NCBI GenBank assembly: GCA_008711295.1
Contig: VUYV01000212.1
Location: 590,564 to 654,563 of the forward strand
Reading direction: 5' to 3'
Origin: Anarhynchus alexandrinus
Taxonomy: Eukaryota > Chordata > Aves > Charadriiformes > Charadriidae
Length of the DNA stretch: 64,000 bases
Every line of letters starts with the position of its first letter. Within the stretch, counting starts at the first letter, position 1. Made by a program: the position numbers and the translations under genes. The notes under the pieces were generated by a model. That model made no database searches and was not told where the DNA came from. It saw only the letters and a list, made by a program, of their open reading frames with translations. Of the stretch, positions 24,901 to 36,500 are shown one piece after another.

Positions 24901-27900
24901 CTGATGATGAGTGCGTTCACTTCTTCTGTCTCCCCGGCTATTAACTCTGCTTGGTGCTGCCTGCGTGCTGCCTCCTTGAGCCATCTCCACAGCCTCCCTT
25001 CCGCAGTGCAGCTGAGTTCAACCCTGAGCCCTTGCCAGATGTTTAAAAAAAATAAATAAAAAAATGCACTTGCAAGACATCTAACTCTGGAGTGTCAGAG
25101 GCATGGATTGTGGTAGAACAATCCAAGCATGGAAGAAAATGTTGACCTAACTACATTGAGGTAGTGAAATCTCTCTTCCTAATTGCTGCCATTTAAATCA
25201 TCAGCTGGGAGATCAGTAGGTTCCTCAACAAACGTGTCACCTGGATGTTCAGTTAAAACAGCTGATAAAACCTCCTTAAGGGCTGCTTAGCTTGTTTTCA
25301 GTTGTCTTTTTAATAAGCCATAGGCAGCCTGCTTCATCCATCCCTCTAATGAAGCCACTGTTATGGCAAAAGGAGAGAGGTGAAGAAAATGAGGAAGGAG
25401 GCACAGCCGGGTGTCAGCAGCATACTGAAAATGTTTCAGAGTAGCTTTCTTTTGAGAGACCCATCGCATATACAATGTGAGAGCAGATAGTTTTTGTCAT
25501 TATCCGAGCACCACAATGGGTTGTGGAATTATTGGTAAGAAACTTCTTTTAATAAGTCGTGGGAAGTAATTGCAAGTGAAGTTAGCTAAATAGCAAGAGA
25601 AGAGGAGACAACAGCATGATATTATCTCTGTTTGACAGCTCAGGAAAAGAGTTTTTGAACATCTTACCTTTTGGGGGTGGAAGGACCCTTACAGAGACAT
25701 TTTCCAGCTGATCAGTGGCTGAATTGCCAACATAACAGAAAAGAAAAGGAAACATGGCAGAATATTTTCATGGACTTTGAAGTTTTTGATGCTGTTTAAG
25801 AAGCGCTGCTGAATTTGGGAACTTTTAGCCCTGACTATAGCATTGTACCCATTTTTTGTTCTGCTTTAGTTTTTCACAGTTATTGTTCTCATTGATTAGA
25901 CTAGAGCTATTCTGTTGGTAGGTTTCAATACAGGTCTGGACCATGGGTAAACGTTGCCTGGACCTATGAAACCCAAAACACTCAGTGCTACCAAAAAAAC
26001 TATGAAAGCTGTGGGACAATCCATTTATCTTACTATTTGTCAGAGTTTTCGGGAAGTAGCTTCAGTTCATCACTGCATTTTTTTAGCCATGAAATTAGTA
26101 TGTGGCATCTAGCCAGCCTGGTAAGGCTGGAGGTCGTCTGTGGGTTCCTGCCAAGCAAGCTCTGGTAAAAAATGAGTAATATCTGAGTTTAGATACTGCT
26201 CTTGTTATCATAGTATACACAAATCAAGAGAGGAACCCCTCTGCATACTTGTATCTGATTTCTGTTGTGTTTCAAAATTTAATTATGTGATATAAATTAA
26301 CACCCCAACCTTGTATCTATGACTCTGTCTTGAACTGTTTTACCACAGCTTGAGGAATAAATTGGAATTCTTTACCTATTTTCATTTTAGCTTGCTCAGC
26401 AAAAGGCTTACCTACAATTCTATGTGTCTTTCAGATTTTATTGACATAAAGAAGTAATCCAAGCAATATTTCTCCTGAATTTTGAAAGAGGACCTGCAGT
26501 GAGGGGAGATACTTATTGAAATAATTACTTGCTATTACAGGTTAAGCGTATGCCTAGAAAGATACTTGTTTTAAATTGAACTTTGCATTTTAGAAATAAA
26601 CAAAAAAGTATCAAAAAGGAGGAGGGCAGGGGCATGGTCCCAAAACCCCACTTGCCCCTAAGTAAGTTGCAGATGAGCATATTTCTTTCCCTTTCCTAGA
26701 CCCAACTCAGACATCCACCTTTCTGGCTACAATTCTTGAGTTGCATCAGCCAGTCTTGAGGCAAATTCTGTCTAGTGCAGCTTCCTCCTTTTTCCGACAT
26801 ATCTGAATCATTATGGACTTGGGAAAAACAATCTTTCTGAGGGAAAGCTACTTTGTGCCGAAGATACACATGCTTGTACATGCATGCATTTGAAAAATAT
26901 ATCAAAGTCGGTCTTTATCTCGGAAAAAACTGCAGTCAACTCTAATAGTCGTGTTAATTATTTTGTCTGAGAGAAAAAAATAGCTGGCGTAGAGATCTAA
27001 TTCTTACTGCGTGTGTTTTGAAAGATAGCATGAAACTGATGGATGTGTGGGCTGTCTGCTGTCCGTTTGCTCCATGAAAGCTCCATTGGTTTTAGGGCGT
27101 ACGAGTCTATGATGTCTAAATTTATGTAAGAACTAACTGCATACTAAGGCAGTACTGCAGTGCATAGGATTTGCTGCACAATGAGGATAATGGATACTTT
27201 TTGATAATGGAATGCAGTAGTATAAAGCTATTTTTCTGACTGTTTACGGGAATCTGACCTCCAAAGTACTAATTATTTGGGAACAGTGAAATAACTCCCT
27301 TGTTTAGTTTTAGCATCCTCTATGATTATTTTTAACCAAATAATAGATCGTTATTAGCTTGCTTTTATGTGATTTCACCTTAGTTGGGAAACTTATGTGT
27401 TTAAATAGCACAATTTCTGTAGTCTGGAGGTGAGTAATAAAAATTTCTGTTGACCAGTTTCAGTGGTGCGATAAATGAAAGTGCACAGCTTCTTAATTTA
27501 TTCAGAAACAGATGACTTCATTATTTCAGAAAACTTTATAATTTGAAGAAGAATGTCTGAGTTCACCTGGTGCTTGGTGTGATTACTGAAGAATGATTTG
27601 TACTGTAAATAGTGACCAAAGGATGCAGCCCTGCATCTAGAAAAGGCCGTTCTTGACTGCAGAGTCCTCTGGTCACTCTGAAAAATCACATAAAGCTTTC
27701 TCCACTAGAATTATTTCTAGCTTTCCAGAAATGGCTGAATCCTTTCCAGAGTGATTGGTACTTTGTATTATGGGATCACTTGAAGTTGTATTAATTGTGT
27801 GAGACAACTTATATGCAGTTACGTTTTTCGTGCTGGTTTTCTATGTATGCTGAAGTTCTAGCACATGGAACTAAGCTCTTGCTTGGCAGAGGATATTTTT

Positions 27901-29661
27901 GATACTCATATTTCTTTTCTATCCCTGATCTATGAGATTCCTATTAAAATGAAAACATAGTACATACCCACAAATTAACGTAAGAGCAAAACTACTTTCT
28001 ACTTGGTTAAACTTCTGTATTACTGTGGGAAGTTAGCTATTTATGGTGAATGAATGTTTGTTATGTCAGAGCTGGATGCAGCTGTGATGCTGATGGAGGA
28101 GGATGCAGCTGCTGCTTCCCCATCTCCTGATGCAGAAAATGTCAGACTTGAAAGGTGGCAATAAGGATTTTGCGGCATCTTTAATTTACTCTCCTGAGTA
28201 ATTGTCCTCATCACCCCTTGTCCACAACTAGACCCGTGTGACCGTGTCAAAGTGGAATAAGACATGTCTTATCCTCTTATTTTGCCAGGATTTGTGTATC
28301 TGATCAGCACTTAAAACGTACATGGCAGTTCTGTTCTGCCCATTCTGTGTATCTCAATAGAACCTGTCATGTATTCCTCATTTACTCCAGAAACATTCAC
28401 TTTCATAAACTGTTTTTATCCTCTGGCTACCCTTAAACTATAGGTGTTGGTTGTAATGTTGATGTTAAAGCTTACTCTTTCTTTTATTAGTAAAGTATGT
28501 AATTCTTTAGTTTACTTAAGCTGAAGTTAGAAGAAAACTCTGTCACTCGAGCAAGTAACTGATAGTGTTAGCACTCTGGTTTTCGTAGTTTTTATTACAA
28601 ATGTTTTTTCTTATTTAGAATTCTTGGAGTAAAGTAAGGATCTGATTATTGACACTGCCAAAGTATTTCAGTTTTTTTCAACTTTGGATGCCAACAAAAA
28701 GTATTCTTAGACTAGCCAGATGGAAGAAGGGGAAAAAAAGGCAACTGGAACGCATGTCATGCTCAGTTAGGTAGAAGCTGAGTTCAGATTTCTGGTATGG
28801 AGAGTCTGAGAGCCTTTACTATCTAAGGCTTATCCAGATAAAAGGGAAAAGGAATTGAGGGTTACATATTTGCTAGAGAGAAGCTAGATGAGGTAAGGCT
28901 TAGTCTATATAGGTACTTTCTTACCTTGTAGGGATTTTTCATTATGAGAAAAGGTGACACGAGGCAGGGAGGGGGGAAGGAGGAAGGTTATTTGGGTTAG
29001 AAACTGAATGGTAAGTAGTACCAGCTAGACACAACTGGTAAACAGTTAGGATCAACCTAAGTTATCTTATTTTCTAGATAGGGCTGGTCTGAACTATGAA
29101 AAGCCATAAAGGCAAAGCATGGGTATCTGTTGCAGAGGCACAGTGAAAGCTCTAAGGCTTGGATGAGTGTTGTGACTAGAACAGTGAAACAAGAAGATAA
29201 TTTAGATGACAGTTTAAAAGGATTTGAGCAGTCAAAAATTTAAATAGTATGCAAAAGGTGGTGAGAATGTGAAACAAGTTTTAACTCTGTTGAGAGTAAA
29301 ATTGGATCTTACACCTGTTTATGTGGGATGGGGAGATGAATTGTAGAAGCAGCTTGGTGGCAACTCTAGAAAGATGGCCAAGCTGAAGGCCGAAGACACT
29401 CAGAGGCTTCCCACAAATATAAGGAAGAAAAGGTGAAGAGTTGATGGCTGAAGTGTTGACAGAAATTTATGAGATGTCATACAGACTTACTGCTTTTATA
29501 CTGAGAACCCTCATGTCCTTCATCTGTTCTGGCACTATTTGGCACACAAAGATGAGAGTGTAATGGGAGAGAAAATGAAGGCACCAAGAACACCAAACTG
29601 TATGCTTGAAGAACGAGATAAATGAGCTTTAAAAGAAATCACATCTTCCCTATTTTTTTAG

Positions 29662-29815
29662 TGGAAGAGCTCGTTAGAATTCAAGTAGTAGAAAAGAGGA
29701 ATAGAAAGTTTCTGGAGCTCCTCTTCGACAGGACCTGTCAGTCCAATGTGGCAGTCAGCCTTTTCATAGAAGTGGGAAACCTGACAGTGCTGCTCACCGG
29801 AGAACAATATTGGAG
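29662..29815 (+). other. Candidate cassette (poison) exon
   Basis: A pyrimidine tract and AG (CTTCCCTATTTTTTTAG, ending 29661) are followed by an open stretch to GGAG|GTAAAG at 29816. In the phase left by the exon ending at 18598 (one G), it reads VEELVRIQVVEKRNRKF and continues for 51 codons without a stop. The length is 154 bp, not a multiple of three. Splicing to the exon at 33425 would therefore create a stop at its second codon (AG|C TGA). If real it would act as an unproductive or truncating exon. The protein is not recognised, and open stretches of this length are common by chance. Confidence 0.15.
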
Positions 29816-31629
29816 GTAAAGAGGAGTGGGAGGAGAGAAACAGTAAAAATATTAGACTGTCAGTATTAGGGAGCCCCTGAATTCTGAAGTGAAATGAAAA
29901 TCATAAAGTTGATTCAATTCCAGTAATGTCCTTAACACGCTCTTTAACAAACAAACCATGTCAAAGCTTTAAAGGCTTTTTAATCTCCCACAGTTTAGGA
30001 TCTATACTGGCTCCACAAAGCAAAATACAGGAAACGGGGGGGAGAGGGGAGGGATAATAGCTCATCAGAAACTATTAATTCTATTAATTTAAAGCTGTGG
30101 CAAAAAAAAGTGCTGGCCTTGGGTGTACAGACAGGGGACTGATGAGTAGGAGTAAGTGATGGAATTAATGCTCAATGTGGCACTCATGGGACCACAACAA
30201 AAAACCATGGATTCAGATCTGATGTATGCTCTTCAGAAAGAACTCTGGGAAATTGTAACAGGTTTATAAAACAGGTGCCAAAATCCCAAAAGATTCCAAA
30301 ATTGCAAAATCCCTTACAGTAAGAGATTTAGTATTAAACTTATAAAGGAGATTGTTTAAATACCTTCACACAGCACAAAAAAACGGATATGAGAGCTACT
30401 ATAATTATTAGCAATGCATATTGCATGGATCATGCCTGAAAATAAAGCCTAACAAAGTGAAGGTACGTGCATTAATCAGTGAATATGTTAATTAGCAGCC
30501 AATTGATTCTGCATTACCTTTATCATCTGTTGATGTCTTCAGACAAAGACTCTTTGGAAGATACAGTTTGGCCCAACATGAGATGGGCATTAATTAAAAG
30601 CAGGGTATTAAGCTTAACAGAGAGATAAATAGATACAATTCTGTGGCCTCTGCCATGTACAGGAGTTACTACAATTTCTGAAGTTAGCAGAACTTTTTGT
30701 CACCGACATACAGGGTGAAATTCTTGTACTGTTGAAATTAGAGCAGTGACGCTGTTTTTCGAAGACTGAGGTTTCCAGCATATATTGGTTTTAATCATGA
30801 AAGTGTGCTAGATTATCATTGGTTATCTGTTTTTGCAGTTATACAGAATTGTCTTTTCCGGAGTAAAGGCATTGTTTTACTTTACAAAAACAGATAATTG
30901 AAAACATCAGAAATGTAAAGTATCTTTGAACATGTTTTTAGAGGGTGTTTACTTAATCCTATAGAATTTAGCAGTCATGTTCCTGTTCAAATACCTGATT
31001 TGTTTTTAGTGTTCAAAACCTGATCTTAAGACTGCAACGCTGTATTGACCGTGAGAAAACACTGGCTCAGGAAAGAAGGGAAGGAAGAAATAAAATTTGA
31101 GGAAAGATTTAACACATGGTTTCATTTATGATACTGTCAAATGCAATTGCCTGTATACAGCAGTCTCCAGTGTAGACTACTGTGTGTGTCTGAAGTGTTT
31201 AGTATTTTTTTACTTTTTCTCTGTGCTCTGAGAAACGATTTAACAGAAAAACCTCTGCTTTCTGTAGGGACGCGTGGTGTGTTGGTCATGTTCATAATAT
31301 TAAAGAACAGATTAATATTCCTTTCTACTGATGTTTTAGAAATGTTAAGTGAATGGTTGAGGTAAATGTGGCCTTCTAATATAGTGTGTATAGTGTGATA
31401 ACCTGGGTTGCATTAATTCTACTACTTTGAAAAGGAATTGTGATGAATTAAAAGGACTTAAGTCTATTTACTTTTAAGGAATTCAATGTCTTTATAAAGT
31501 AAAATTGCAGTATTACTGTCTCATCTCTCAGATGTTCATCGTTGTGACACATACACCTGCAAATGAGATATAATTAATTAGTTTTTAGCTGACACTCTCT
31601 ACGATTCTCACATCATGTAAACGTGAGCG

Positions 31630-31760
31630 GCAGCATTGTGTCCTGGCTGCGGGGAGGCAGTGTGAGATGAACAGGATTGGGCTGGAATGCGAGTGACTCG
31701 CTTTCCCAGGTTAACATTGTCCTCCTCAGAGCTTATTGTACTCTGTTACTTCGGGCTAGT
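31630..31760 (+). repeat. Degenerate MIR/CORE-SINE-like relic
   Basis: The order of short motifs (GGCAGTGTG, AGGATTGGGCTGGAATGCGAG, GACTCG, TCCCAGGTT, then CTCTGTTACTTCGGGC) resembles the opening half of ancient amniote MIR-type SINEs: the 'cagtgtg...ggactgggagtcaggagac' region followed by the 'tgtgaccttgggc' region. Divergence is high, and the match is by eye against remembered consensus, so identity is tentative. It is GC-richer than the surrounding intron, consistent with an insertion. Confidence 0.4.
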
Positions 31761-33424
31761 TTAGATCCTTAAATCAGCAGCTGCTTTAGGGAGAAATTTC
31801 CAGATGATCACTTTTATCATGTTGGTGATTTTAGTTGTGTGTTGTTTTACTCGAGGGGAGTTGTTCTCTGAGAGTTGCTGGGAGGGGGGTGAGGACGAGA
31901 TGGCTGGGGAAGCGGGCGGGTACTTTGATAGCTTTCTGCTTTGGAAGCAGGAGGAATTGAACTGGTTGAGGCAGTAATAAAGTTGTGAGAAGGATTTTAT
32001 CCAGTGAAGGTGGCTTTTCATTGCCCATGTTTCATTGTTGTTGCATTTTTAATTAAGAAAAAAATAATAAATGAAAGATACCATTGCAACAGTACTGCCT
32101 AGCTTGATGTAGTAGAATTAAGCTTAGTTGTTCACTGTGCAGATACCAATTCATTTAGAAATAGAAAGTAATACTGTATAGGACTTTGTCTTGTATAGTA
32201 CTGTATATAACTGAAAGGGCTTGTCAACCAAGCACAATATTTTAACATCTTTTGATCATATTGTTGTGATGCTGTGTTAGGACTTGGTTGTTCATATTTG
32301 CCCCAAAGGAGCAAGACCGTGGGGTCAGCGGTATCTAATCAACACTATAGGGACTTTTGTGATGTTGTTATTAGCAGGGCTGTGGGCTGTTCACGAGTGC
32401 TAGTGGGAGTAGGATGGACAGATGAGGAAAGAATAGGATGCAGGGAGCCTTGTAAAGGGTGGCTGGAAATGACTCTTATTACTGTTAAATATTAATATTC
32501 TGAAGACAGCCACGGGCCCTATTTGAGACTGCGGGCTTAGCTGTGCCGGACACTTTAACGTTTGCCGTTGTCCTCATTTCATACACCTCCTTTAGAATTT
32601 ATAAAGTGTACAGCTGATGTTTAAAAAAAAAAATTAAAAGGGAAAAGCTATGTGGGTGAAGGTTAGCTTTTCAGTGAAGAATGTGCCGTTTGGCTGATGT
32701 GTCAGCATGATTTGCAGTGAGTGCTGTGCCACATTGGTAACTTTTTTTACTGTCCATGGGATAGGAATGGTGTTCCTTTAATGTTTTCTTAAGCATTCAT
32801 ATCTGAATGTGTTGCTTCCGGAGCAATATTCTAAGAGTAGCCTATGAAAACAAATAGTAGACCAGAATACAATGAGTTATCTTAAAAGTAACACCATTAA
32901 AAAGGAGTAATAAAAGTAACATTATTGGGTATTGCATGTTTGTTAGAGGTCTCCTGCTTAGTCTGACCTTTCAGAATTTCATTGTTTCATGTTTGATAGG
33001 ATTGTGCTTATGGTACTTGAGAGCAATCATTTCTTCAAATGTGTATTAAGTTGTTTTTAGAGACTGTGTTTTGGAGAGACGCGCAAATGTGTATGGCCTA
33101 AACTGTTTTGTTATCTGAAGTGCTGCATTTGTCTAAAAATAAGCCCCCAAAATCTACCATTTCATCCACATGAAACACATGTTGAAAAGGGGACCAGGAA
33201 TACATTGTGCTGTGAAGATAGCCTGGTGGTAATGATGGGGGAGATTGTGCAATGGTACCTTTTGGGAAATGCTGGGGGATTGCTTGTCCTCCAAAATATC
33301 CTGTGAAGATGGGACAGTAAAGTTTCTTCTCGTATATATTTCAGGACATTGTTAACCAAAGCAGCTTCTTTGGTTCATGAGAAGATTCTTTTAGTATCCT
33401 TCTGACTTGTGCTCTCTTTTCTAG

Positions 33425-33587
33425 CTGACAGTCACAGCTCTCCTCGAGAAGACACCCCAACTGGGAGCATGGATTCTCTTTCTTCCCAGTCTCCGACACC
33501 TGCCTTCTCTAGTAGCCCCCCTGGGCTCCTGGATGGAAATCACCTTATTATGGACAGCGGAGATCTTGCAGGCTGGACAACAAATCT
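33425..33587 (+). CDS. ARHGAP10: ARHGAP10 exon, Ser/Pro/Thr-rich linker
   Basis: A 163-bp exon after TTTTCTAG, ending at a strong GTAAGT donor. The first codon is completed by G from the previous exon (G|CT, Ala), and the exit phase is two bases (CT). It encodes ADSHSSPREDTPTGSMDSLS, then SQSPTP, FSSSPPGLLDGNHLI and DLAGWTT. The EDTPTxSxDSLSS core and the later NHLL-like and GDWA-like segments correspond to the low-complexity linker between the RhoGAP and SH3 domains of ARHGAP10. The residues between are poorly conserved, as expected for disordered sequence. The many Ser/Thr-Pro pairs are potential sites for proline-directed kinases (inference). Confidence 0.93.
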
Positions 33588-36500
33588 GTAAGTAACCTGA
33601 ATATTAAATAACAATTTTTCCACTAGTATGATTGTGCACACATTTCCCTTTTCAGTTTGGTGGCGAGTGATTTTTAGAAATTGTGTTTGTTTTCTTCTGC
33701 TACAAAAAAGTACGTGTTTATATATTGCGATGGAGCTTAAAGACTACTTGAGTGTTTGTAGGAAAGAAACGTTCTTTTTCTACAGAAAACTAGTGCATTT
33801 TACTGTAACCTGTTACAAAATTTTAAATGTTTTTTATTTAGGCAATGAATATGTAAATTATTCTCTGTATGATGTATTAGCCTAGTTTCATTACAAGACA
33901 GTGTTAAGATACACTTAGATGCAGGGTGATTAAGATTTAGGGCCAAATTTTGGGTTTGGGTAAATACACAGTGTGTGCTCAGATGCTGTTGTCTAAGAAC
34001 ACTATCATTGTTAATCTCTTCTTAACAAATTAAATGCCTGTTTTCCAATGAAAGTGCAGTCTGCCACTTTCAGTAGTCACTGTAGATGTTCATTTTTTGA
34101 GCATGACTTCAGTTTAGCAAAAATTGACATTACAATTTTAGTCCTATCTCTGTAATACGTATTCAGGTTTGATACACAAAAAGCTGAACATAACTTGTTT
34201 TTTAAATCAGAAGTTAAACTCAAATTGAATTCTCTGGTTTGCTATTCATACAAACTTTAACATATCAAGATGAAGTTTTCCAGACTTCAGTGCCAAGAAG
34301 ATGGAAGGAGCAGGTCTGGAGAAAAGATTTGTTACAAATATTTTCCATAATGGCATTCTGAGTAGCCTGTTTTGTTGATGAAGGAAGTGTGTAAAATATA
34401 TGTGTAGGTGTATGTAACGCATGAGCATATATAGATAGCCATACGACAGGTTTATTGCTATATGCACACACAAATAATTAACTGCTGATTAGAGCACTTA
34501 TTAGCTAGAACAATATTTTCTCATATGTATTGAAAGAATTCCATATTTATAGGTATTTTACATAAATGTTGTTTCTTCAGTAGAGGAGTGAAGTTACTCT
34601 TTCCTTATCCTCTTGTACTGTCCACTAGTAGTGGGTAGGATTTAAAATAAGTTGTATTTGATGAAAAGAGGGGCATGTGTGGAAAACATGCTGTAGACAG
34701 TATAAAACTGGAATGTCTATGAAAGCAAGCATAGCTAATTAAGGAACATAGGGTTAGCAGATCATTGATAATGTCACTTCAGAGAATAAAAGAAAGAAGT
34801 GTTGGTTTTATCCAGACGGCTCGGGAACTTCAAGTGTTTGAAGGAGCATTGCATTTTTTGCATTTGTTAATTTTCATCAAAAGTTATACTGTATTTCTAT
34901 TTTGGAAGCTTTGATGGCTTGAAGTTTTGTGCTGAGTTGGAAAGAATACTTAAACAGTTCTGTTTGGAAGGAAAAAAAAAGTGCATGGTATGTGCATCTA
35001 GATTATTTGTCAAAAGTAGTTTCTTTCTGCCACTCACCTGTCTGTGAAGTTTGCTTAAGAGCTACCTCTGTAACAAGCCTGGACAGTGACAGAGAGTAGT
35101 CTGGGAATGGTACGTTCTTTCTTTCCTCTACTTTCTCACCCCAGATTAGCTTCTCTTCCCCTTCTGGTTCTGATGACTCAGAGGGCCTTGTCTTAATGAA
35201 AAAAAAAACCCAAAACCAAACCACAACCAAGCCCAAACCAAAGCACAAAACAGCCCCAGTGTATTACTGGCAGAGGTAGATGTCAGCAATGGAGAATGTA
35301 CTTGGTGGACTTCAGCAGTCATTGTACATCATGGGGTCCTGTGGGCAGAGAAAGGCGGTGGTTGAATTGTGATTGTGTAGCTGTGGTAGCTCTCACAGCT
35401 CCAGGAAATGTAGCATTGGCTGTTGAACTCTGCTTTGGTCGTAGACTATTCTCATAAATTGGACTATCCCAGAATTAGGTGCAAAACAACCCTTGTGTTT
35501 GTGCAGGATTTCAGAATGTTTTGCATTTTGTGCCAAATTGGAACAAAAATAATTCTTAAAGTCTCAGTATCCTGTCCAAAATGGTATTGCAGGTCTTCAC
35601 TGAGCTACAGTAAATACCATACTGAGTCTAGGGGAGATGGAAATACAAGAGGATCCGGTTTCTCAAGTTTCTGCTGATGTTTATAACACATGGGCGTTAC
35701 TTGTAAGAGATCGATCGCTATAGAGTTATGTAGTCAACAAGGTGATGGTGACTTCTTTGTAGTAGATGAGTTGCTTGCATTGTTTCCCGGGGGAGGGGTG
35801 TTGCGTTGTGGGTCAAAATATGTCAGATATTCCAAGGTTGGTTGATATCAGTAGTTTGCTTTAAGCAAGAACACGTGATGGATAGCAAGAATACTTTTTG
35901 TGGTATTTGTTTTCAAGAAAGGAAAAGCTTGTTTTTTCCTGAATGATAGCTGTTGTCACCATGATGTTTCCTGGCAGAGTTTTTTGTGATGCATGCCCTT
36001 TCCTTGTCCCACCTTTAAAAACAAAAGGAGCTACAGCTTCATTTGGTGCTCCTCTCACCATGCTGGAAGGGAAATACACCCTCACCTCCTGGATGGCACT
36101 AGGAGGGGGACTGCATGGCCAGAATGGTGAAAGAAGCTAAGAGAGCAAGGGCTATACCACTGATTTGAAGTGTCTCACAAAGCCCTGACTGCTCAATTGT
36201 CGTGTCAGTATTTAAAGATGTACTATGCATACGGTGTAACTGGAAGGTGATGTTTTCACATATGTGCCATTTTGAAGCCCTGCTAAGCTGTTGGTTTTCA
36301 TGTCGATAAGCGTGTGTCTGCCTGATGCTAGATTTTCTTTGAAAGCTCTGTGTGGATCAGACATATGCCCTGTGTTGTCGTGTAGTGCTGTAGGGGTGAG
36401 TAGAGAGCTGGGTGGTGGTTGGCTCTTACTGCCCACGGCAGGGGTGGTTCTCAGTGGAGACCCAAATTTGCTGTTCTAAGATTATCTTGCACCCTAAACT

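Larger units (their letters stand above)
18599..33424 (+). other. ARHGAP10: ARHGAP10 intron, 14.8 kb
   Basis: GT-AG intron (GTAAGA to TGCTCTCTTTTCTAG). It contains a poly-T/N/poly-C patch (21775-21817), a (TC)10 microsatellite (21907-21926), an Ala/Asp/Glu-rich mini open frame (28063-28164), a moderately purine-biased stretch (about 28720-30060) that includes a phase-compatible candidate exon (29662-29815), and a MIR-like relic (about 31630-31760). I recognise no independent gene. Confidence 0.8.
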
